Shown here piece by piece: positions 58,690 through 64,000 of a stretch of 64,000 nt of DNA (position 1 is its first letter; every line of letters begins with the position of its first letter). This DNA is from Flavobacterium sp. (GTDB lineage: Bacteria > Bacteroidota > Bacteroidia > Flavobacteriales > Flavobacteriaceae). The translations under genes were made by a program, and so were the position numbers. The notes below the pieces were generated by a model. That model was not told the origin of the DNA. It was given only the letters and a program-made list of their open reading frames with translations, and did not search any database. The stretch is taken from assembly GCF_027483985.1 (NCBI RefSeq), contig NZ_JAIXTJ010000056.1:124001-188000 (forward strand). The letters run 5' to 3'.

Positions 58690-60378
58690 ATGAAAGAAAT
58701 TAAAAACATTTCGCGCTCAAGAGCGCAAGAATCGTCGGCAGCTATCGAACGATTGTACATTACGATGAGACATTTATTTAACAGAGGTTTTTACAAACCA
58801 ATGGGTGTTTCAGGAGAAACTTTAAGAGAAGCATTATTAGAACTTCGACCAGAAATATACGGAAGTATCGCAGAAGAAAAAGTAGAACTAAATGGTTTAC
58901 TTTATGTTATCGAACGACTTCCTGTAGGAATTGAAGAATGCCGATACATCAACTTAACTTCAGATGAAGGGTATTCAAAATCGCATTTTCAAGCCATTGT
59001 TCCGCCAAAACGTAGAAGAAATTGCTACCGTATTGATGAAGAGCAAATGAACGTAGAAATCACTCGCGGAAGATCAGATATTTATGATATTTTGACGCAT
59101 TTGACTTTTATTTTTATCGAATCTCACAAAATTAAAGACAGAGTTTTAATCGATGAAGAAGGAAGAATTTCGCGCGATTGGCAAAAACTAGAGCAAGCCG
59201 CTTTACAAACTAAAAAGCTAACGCAGATTGAAAAAGAGAAAGCGATTTCTCATGCAGCTAATGTGTTAGGAAGAACTTTTGTTGAGGTTTTAGATATTTA
59301 TGATTCTTTTGCAACAAAAGAAAAACCAGATAGATTCCTTCACGTAATTTATTGGTTAGGAAAATTAGCTATTGAAGAGGTAGTTGACAATAATAAAAGA
59401 ACAATTACTTTCAGTCCGATTTTAAGAGAGCGACTTGGACATCACATTCACGGTGAAATTTGGGCAAACAACATCAAAGAAGTTTTAAAAGAAAATAACT
59501 TATTGGTAAGACCAATTCATATTATTAGTGCGAATATGCACAGTGTTATGAATTCAATTTTTGCAACCCACGTTTTAGGACCAAAATTTAAAGGAAAATC
59601 AGATTTCGATATTTTCGAAGAATTGAGTCGTCAAGGTGCGCATGACGTTCGTGACAAAGTAGAAGAGTTTGCTTTAAAACACGGAATGATCTCACTTCCA
59701 GATCAATCAGGAACCAATATTGATGTGCAAATATTTGATACAGCAAAAATTGATTGGGTAAAATCGGCGTTTCCTAACGCTAAAATTGGCAAAGACAATC
59801 CGGTGATTATTGTAATGGATTATGCTTTTGGCGAGCAAGCATATGAAACCATCGACGAATTATTGAAACCTTACAAAAACGGAAAAGAGAAAGTTTTACT
59901 TAACGTAGAATCGGTTTCTATTATGGGTAAAGCCGGAATTCTTGAAGGTGGAAAAGGTGATATAATGATTCCGAATGCACATATTAACGAAGGAACAGCT
60001 GATAATTATTTCTTTGAAAATGAACTAACAGCCGAAATGCTTGCAGGCAACGGAATACCGGTTTTTGCTGGTCCAATGATTACGGTATTAGGAACATCGC
60101 TTCAAAATAAAGATTTACTAAAATTCTTTCACGAGTCAACTTGGGGTGTAATTGGTCTAGAAATGGAGGGCGCTTATTATCAAAAAGCAATTCAATCGGC
60201 TTCTAAAATTAGAAAAAGTATCAATCCCAATATAAAAGTGCGTTATGCTTATTATGCTTCAGACAACCCATTAGAAACAGGTAGCACTTTAGCTTCTGGT
60301 GGTTTAGGAACAACAGGAGTAAAGCCAACTTATTTGATTACAATCAAAATATTAGAACAAATTTTCAACGTAAAATAA
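58690..60378 (+). CDS. Conserved protein resembling DUF6909, with a phosphorylase-like C-terminus
   Basis: A 562-residue soluble protein. The ATG at 58690 is chosen; a TTG 24 bp upstream lies inside the promoter box. The N-terminal half is helical (RAQESSAAIERLYITMRHLF) and not recognised as a known enzyme. The C-terminal 200 residues resemble nucleoside phosphorylases/AMP nucleosidases in pattern: VIIVMDYAFGEQAYE, then VESVSIMGKAGILEGGKGDI, and a GLEMEGAYYQ segment like the active-site Glu-Met-Glu motif of that fold. I recall this as a Flavobacteriaceae-specific family (DUF6909). Enzyme activity is a guess. Confidence 0.7.
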   Translation: MKEIKNISRSRAQESSAAIERLYITMRHLFNRGFYKPMGVSGETLREALLELRPEIYGSIAEEKVELNGLLYVIERLPVGIEECRYINLTSDEGYSKSHFQAIVPPKRRRNCYRIDEEQMNVEITRGRSDIYDILTHLTFIFIESHKIKDRVLIDEEGRISRDWQKLEQAALQTKKLTQIEKEKAISHAANVLGRTFVEVLDIYDSFATKEKPDRFLHVIYWLGKLAIEEVVDNNKRTITFSPILRERLGHHIHGEIWANNIKEVLKENNLLVRPIHIISANMHSVMNSIFATHVLGPKFKGKSDFDIFEELSRQGAHDVRDKVEEFALKHGMISLPDQSGTNIDVQIFDTAKIDWVKSAFPNAKIGKDNPVIIVMDYAFGEQAYETIDELLKPYKNGKEKVLLNVESVSIMGKAGILEGGKGDIMIPNAHINEGTADNYFFENELTAEMLAGNGIPVFAGPMITVLGTSLQNKDLLKFFHESTWGVIGLEMEGAYYQKAIQSASKIRKSINPNIKVRYAYYASDNPLETGSTLASGGLGTTGVKPTYLITIKILEQIFNVK

Positions 60379-60385
60379 TTTTTGC

Positions 60386-61387
60386 ATGAGTACAACACCC
60401 CAAAATAATGACAATCAAGAAATTGATTTATCTCAAATTTCTAACGGTATTGGTAAACTGTATGAAAAGATATTGACATCAATTTTTAACGTAATTCAAT
60501 TTATTAAGAATAGAATAATTTGGCTTGGCTTATTGTTTATTTTAGGCGCAGGTTTGGGATTTTATTTAGATAGTGAACGCGTTTATGACAGTCAAATAAT
60601 TGTTTCACCAGCTGGTGGTGGTGTTGATTATCTTTATTCAAAAATTGATCTATTAAGTTCCAAATTGGTTGAGAATGATCAGGCGTTTATTAAAGGTATA
60701 GGCATAAAAAATTCAAGTCAAATTCAAAGTATTAAGATAGAGCCAATTATTGACCTTTATAACTTTGTTAATAATAATACCGCTATAGCATCAAATGCTC
60801 AGAACACCCAAAATTTTGAGGTTATTAAATTATTAGCAGAAAGCAATGATATCAATTCTGTAATCAAAGATGAATTAACTAGTAAGAATTATCCTTATCA
60901 CTCGTTAGTAATTACTTCAAAAGATAAAATCAGTCAAGATGAAATTATTAAACCCATCTTAAAATACTTGAATACTGACGATTATTTAAATCAAATTACA
61001 AAGATTACTAAAGAGAATATTTTAATTCAATTAGAAAAAAATAAAAACGAAATTGTTCAAGTTGATTCCCTAATAAACACCATATCTAGAAATATTGGCA
61101 AGAACGATAAAGGATCTAATTTAATTTATAATAACGAGAACAATCAATTAACCGGACTATTTGATTTAAAAAACAGATTAGTTGGTGAAATTGCTTCTGG
61201 TAAAATTCAATTGGTTAAAATAGATACATTTATTAAAGACGTTAGTATAACACCTAATGTAATAAATTCTAAAGGCTTAAACGGAAAACTGAAGTTAGTT
61301 TTGCCTTTTCTTTTTTGCTTTATGTTTATTTTTATATCCGTTTTTATCTCTTTTTACAGAAATCAAGCAGCTAAACAAAAATTATAA
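60386..61387 (+). CDS. Wzz-like chain-length/polysaccharide export regulator
   Basis: A 333-residue protein with two transmembrane helices, one at about residues 45-65 (IIWLGLLFILGAGLGFYL) and one near the C-terminus (about 305-325, LVLPFLFCFMFIFISVFI). The periplasmic region between them is mainly helical, the plan of Wzz/polysaccharide co-polymerases. The N-terminal tail is cytoplasmic and Asn/Gln-rich. It is eight bases after the DUF6909-like gene and is the first gene of the polysaccharide locus to the right. Confidence 0.8.
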   Translation: MSTTPQNNDNQEIDLSQISNGIGKLYEKILTSIFNVIQFIKNRIIWLGLLFILGAGLGFYLDSERVYDSQIIVSPAGGGVDYLYSKIDLLSSKLVENDQAFIKGIGIKNSSQIQSIKIEPIIDLYNFVNNNTAIASNAQNTQNFEVIKLLAESNDINSVIKDELTSKNYPYHSLVITSKDKISQDEIIKPILKYLNTDDYLNQITKITKENILIQLEKNKNEIVQVDSLINTISRNIGKNDKGSNLIYNNENNQLTGLFDLKNRLVGEIASGKIQLVKIDTFIKDVSITPNVINSKGLNGKLKLVLPFLFCFMFIFISVFISFYRNQAAKQKL

Positions 61388-61415
61388 AAATTATTCCAAA
61401 TACCAATAACTAATT

Positions 61416-62276
61416 ATGAAAGGAATTATTTTAGCCGGTGGCTCAGGTACAAGGCTTCATCCATTAACATTGGCAGTAAGTAAGCAATTAATGCCTATTT
61501 ATGACAAACCAATGATTTACTATCCACTTTCAACACTTATGTGGGCAGGAATTAATGAAATTTTAATTATTTCAACGCCTCATGACTTACCATTATTCCA
61601 ACAACTTTTAGGTGATGGCTCTAAGTTAGGATGTAGATTTGAATATGCAGTTCAAGAAAACCCAAACGGTTTGGCCGAAGCTTTCATTATTGGAAAAGAT
61701 TTTGTTGGAGATGATAAAGTGGCCCTTATTCTAGGAGACAACATTTTTTATGGTACAGGACTAGCCGAATTACTACAAGCCAATAACAATCCTAACGGAG
61801 GAGTTATTTATGCATATCACGTGCATGATCCTGAGCGATATGGTGTAGTTGATTTTGATAAAGAAGGAAATGTTCTTTCAATTGAAGAAAAACCAGAGCA
61901 TCCTAAATCTAATTATGCTGTTCCAGGAATTTATTTTTATGATAATTCAGTTGTTGATATTGCTGCTAATATTGCACCAAGTCATCGAGGCGAACTTGAA
62001 ATTACTGATGTAAACAAAGAATATCTTAACCGTGGAAATCTTAAAGTAAGTATTTTAGATCGTGGTACAGCTTGGTTAGACACAGGAACTTTTCAATCAT
62101 TAATGCAAGCAGGTCAATTTGTGCAAGTTATTGAAGAACGTCAAGGATTAAAAATTGGAGCCATTGAAGAAGCTGCTTATAAAATGGGCTTTATCGACGC
62201 AGAACAGTTAAAAACACTAGCAACTCCTTTATTAAAAAGTGGTTACGGAGTACATTTAATGAGTTTATTGCAATAA
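61416..62276 (+). CDS. rfbA: Glucose-1-phosphate thymidylyltransferase
   Basis: A 286-residue enzyme making dTDP-glucose, the first step of dTDP-L-rhamnose synthesis. The nucleotide-binding N-terminus [20 protein letters not shown] is diagnostic, and [12 protein letters not shown] gives the Mg-binding Asp. [15 protein letters not shown] and [15 protein letters not shown] are typical. It begins 28 bp after the Wzz-like gene. Confidence 0.98.
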   Translation: MKGIILAGGSGTRLHPLTLAVSKQLMPIYDKPMIYYPLSTLMWAGINEILIISTPHDLPLFQQLLGDGSKLGCRFEYAVQENPNGLAEAFIIGKDFVGDDKVALILGDNIFYGTGLAELLQANNNPNGGVIYAYHVHDPERYGVVDFDKEGNVLSIEEKPEHPKSNYAVPGIYFYDNSVVDIAANIAPSHRGELEITDVNKEYLNRGNLKVSILDRGTAWLDTGTFQSLMQAGQFVQVIEERQGLKIGAIEEAAYKMGFIDAEQLKTLATPLLKSGYGVHLMSLLQ

Positions 62277-62302
62277 TCAGATTAATATGATAATTTTATA
62301 GC

Positions 62303-62968
62303 ATGAGTAAATATTCTAAGTTTTTTAGTATTTTAAGCTATAAAATTATCTACTTTAATTTTAAGTATCTCCCATTTAATCAAGCGATTAAATTTCCGTT
62401 TTTTATTTCTAAAAATGTATATTTTAGAAGTTTAAAAGGAAAAATTACAATTGATAGTCCAATTTCGTCAGGAATGATAAAAATTGGATTTGGCGATGTA
62501 GGAATATTTGATGATAGACGATCACGAAGTATATTAGATATTAATGGTAGTTTAATTTTTAAAGGTTCGGCTAACATTGGTCACGGTTCCAAGATTTCGG
62601 TTTCTGAAAAGGGCACACTTACTTTAGGTGACAATTTTACAATTACAGCCGAAAGTTCTATAGTAGCTCATTTAAACATCGAATTTGGAAAAGATTGCCT
62701 TCTTTCTTGGGATACTTTAATAATGGATACCGATTTGCATAAAATCCACAATGAACTTGGTGAAAGAATTAATGAGGAACAACCAATTAAAATCGGCAAT
62801 AATGTTTGGATAGGATGCAGAAATTTGGTTTTAAAAGGAGCTGTTATTCCTGACAATGCTGTTCTCGGCGCAAACTCAGTAGTTTCTAAAAAATTAGAAG
62901 TTGAGAATGCAATTTATGTAGGTAATCCTGTGAGATGCGTAAAAGAAAATATAAACTGGAAACTATAA
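62303..62968 (+). CDS. Hexapeptide-repeat acyltransferase
   Basis: A 221-residue left-handed beta-helix acyltransferase. The hexapeptide region covers about residues 90-205 (FKGSANIGHGSKISV, LTLGDNFTITAES, KIGNNVWIGCRNLVLKGAVI) and ends in the usual NPVRCVKENINWKL. It should transfer an acetyl or acyl group to a sugar of the surface polysaccharide. It sits between rfbA and rfbC, which are normally adjacent or separated only by rfbB/rfbD. No transmembrane segment is seen. Confidence 0.88.
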   Translation: MSKYSKFFSILSYKIIYFNFKYLPFNQAIKFPFFISKNVYFRSLKGKITIDSPISSGMIKIGFGDVGIFDDRRSRSILDINGSLIFKGSANIGHGSKISVSEKGTLTLGDNFTITAESSIVAHLNIEFGKDCLLSWDTLIMDTDLHKIHNELGERINEEQPIKIGNNVWIGCRNLVLKGAVIPDNAVLGANSVVSKKLEVENAIYVGNPVRCVKENINWKL

Positions 62969-62986
62969 AATTTATAATATAATACA

Positions 62987-63538
62987 ATGGTATTTACTGA
63001 AACCAAACTTAAAGGTTGTTATATAATTGAACCAAAAATAATCAATGACGAACGAGGTTATTTTATGGAAAGTTTTAATGAACAAACTTTTGAAAAAGGA
63101 GTAGGACAAAGAGTTCATTTTGTTCAAGATAACCAATCGTATTCTTCAAAAGGTGTTTTAAGAGGATTACATTACCAAACAGGTGAACACGCTCAAGCTA
63201 AATTAGTAAGAGTTTTAAGTGGTGAAGTATTAGATGTTGCTGTTGATATTCGTCCTGAATCTGAAACTTATGGTCAGCATATTTCAGTTTTACTTTCAGC
63301 TGAAAATCAAAAACAGTTTTACATTCCAAGAGGATTTGCTCATGGATTTTTAGTTCTTAGCGATAAAGCTACTTTCTTTTACAAATGTGATAATTTTTAC
63401 AATAAAGAAAGCGAAGGTGGTTTAATATATAACGATGTTGACTTAGCTATCGACTGGCAATTTCAAACGGATCAATTGATAATTTCAGAAAAAGATCAAT
63501 TGCTTCCCAACTTAAAATCGGCTAAAAAAGTATGGTAG
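62987..63538 (+). CDS. rfbC: dTDP-4-dehydrorhamnose 3,5-epimerase
   Basis: A 183-residue cupin-fold epimerase, third enzyme of dTDP-L-rhamnose synthesis. The catalytic His is in SKGVLRGLHYQTGEHAQAKL and the conserved RGFAHGFLVLSDKATFFYKC carries the active-site Tyr. Its stop overlaps the rfbD start by seven bases (ATGGTAG). Confidence 0.97.
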   Translation: MVFTETKLKGCYIIEPKIINDERGYFMESFNEQTFEKGVGQRVHFVQDNQSYSSKGVLRGLHYQTGEHAQAKLVRVLSGEVLDVAVDIRPESETYGQHISVLLSAENQKQFYIPRGFAHGFLVLSDKATFFYKCDNFYNKESEGGLIYNDVDLAIDWQFQTDQLIISEKDQLLPNLKSAKKVW

Positions 63539-64000
63539 TTTTAGTAACAGGAAGCAACGGACAACTCGGACAAAGTTTACAATATATTGCTGCAAATTAT
63601 CCAGAAATTAAGTTTATTTTTTGTTCATCAGCCGATCTTGATATCACGTCAATTGAAAGTTGCGAAGTTATTTTTGATAAATATAAACCTAATTATTGTA
63701 TTAACGCCGCAGCTTATACAGCTGTTGACAAAGCAGAATCAGAACCAGAAAAAGCACATTTAATTAACGTTATTGGCGCAAAAAATTTAGCTGAAGTTTG
63801 TAAAAAATTTGAAACAGTTTTATTACATATTTCAACCGATTTTGTCTTTGATGGCACTGCTAACAATATCAGTTTGACCAAAGGATATACAGAGGAAGAC
63901 GCACCAAACCCAACAGGTGTTTATGGACAAACAAAATTAGATGGCGAAAGAGCAATTCAAGAAACTTTTGAAAATTATTTTATCATAAGAACTTCGTGGG
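63532..64000 (+). CDS. rfbD: dTDP-4-dehydrorhamnose reductase (partial, C-terminus off window)
   Basis: The first 156 codons of RfbD, the NADPH-dependent last enzyme of the pathway. The Rossmann motif GSNGQLGQSL is at the start. LLHISTDFVFDG and the YGQTKLDGE stretch (catalytic YxxxK) are visible before the window ends. The ATG at 63532 overlaps rfbC by seven bases. rfbB is not in the window. Confidence 0.97.
   Translation, partial: MVVLVTGSNGQLGQSLQYIAANYPEIKFIFCSSADLDITSIESCEVIFDKYKPNYCINAAAYTAVDKAESEPEKAHLINVIGAKNLAEVCKKFETVLLHISTDFVFDGTANNISLTKGYTEEDAPNPTGVYGQTKLDGERAIQETFENYFIIRTSW

Overview
The window is AT-rich, gene-dense chromosome from a member of the Flavobacteriaceae, most likely Flavobacterium or a close relative. 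The evidence is the family content: SufB/SufC/IscA order, DUF4175-ybeY-mnmG, a GH3-like protein next to tatA, GldM-like and DUF11-adhesin-type secreted proteins, and lipoproteins and signal peptides ending in FSQ/FGQ/SAQ. Promoters also fit the Bacteroidetes -7 type, TAnnTTTG. Species-level assignment is not possible from the sequence alone.

Layout. 1-2.9 kb: minus-strand suf (Fe-S assembly) operon with a YoeB-type toxin-antitoxin pair lodged between sufB and sufC. 3-8.7 kb: a secreted YadA-head/peptidase-S74 protein, then a sensor kinase and NarL/LuxR response regulator. A matching inverted repeat lies upstream of both the regulator and the S74 gene. 8.7-17.6 kb: plus-strand block with an MBL hydrolase, S8 and M1 peptidases, rnpA, a C-terminal-processing protease and two double-OmpA proteins. 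17.6-24.9 kb: minus-strand GNAT, DUF4837 lipoprotein, five-LysM lytic transglycosylase, pgk and an adhesin-head protein with SPOR-like repeats. 25-43.9 kb: holB, DoxX, helicase, OmpH, methyltransferase, mnmG, ybeY, DUF4175, gltX, SPFH protein, a small envelope operon, glnS and folB. Three good ParB/parS-type palindromes flank mnmG.

43.9-44.6 kb: tRNA-Cys, followed by four extra copies of its 3' end at about 90-bp spacing, each with its own hairpin, then a REP-like element. 44.6-49 kb: an orphan GldM-like secreted protein, LysE exporter, DUF2807 protein and RNase R, all minus. 49.3-50.0 kb: a 0.7-kb gene-free AT-rich region rich in GTTAAC/TTATTAACA words. To its right nearly all genes are plus. 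With the parS cluster about 13-19 kb away this makes it a candidate replication origin (inference). 50-60.4 kb: rpiB, tex, tatA, an M23-type protein lacking its peptidase domain, an SdpI-family gene split by a 97-bp insertion with a 7-bp duplication, GH3, three tandem carboxypeptidase-regulatory-like paralogs and a DUF6909-like protein. 60.4-64 kb: the start of a polysaccharide locus (Wzz-like, rfbA, acyltransferase, rfbC, partial rfbD) making dTDP-L-rhamnose.

Most genes are housekeeping or envelope functions. The unusual material is concentrated in the tRNA-Cys tail array, the split SdpI gene, the shared regulator operator and the parS/origin signals.
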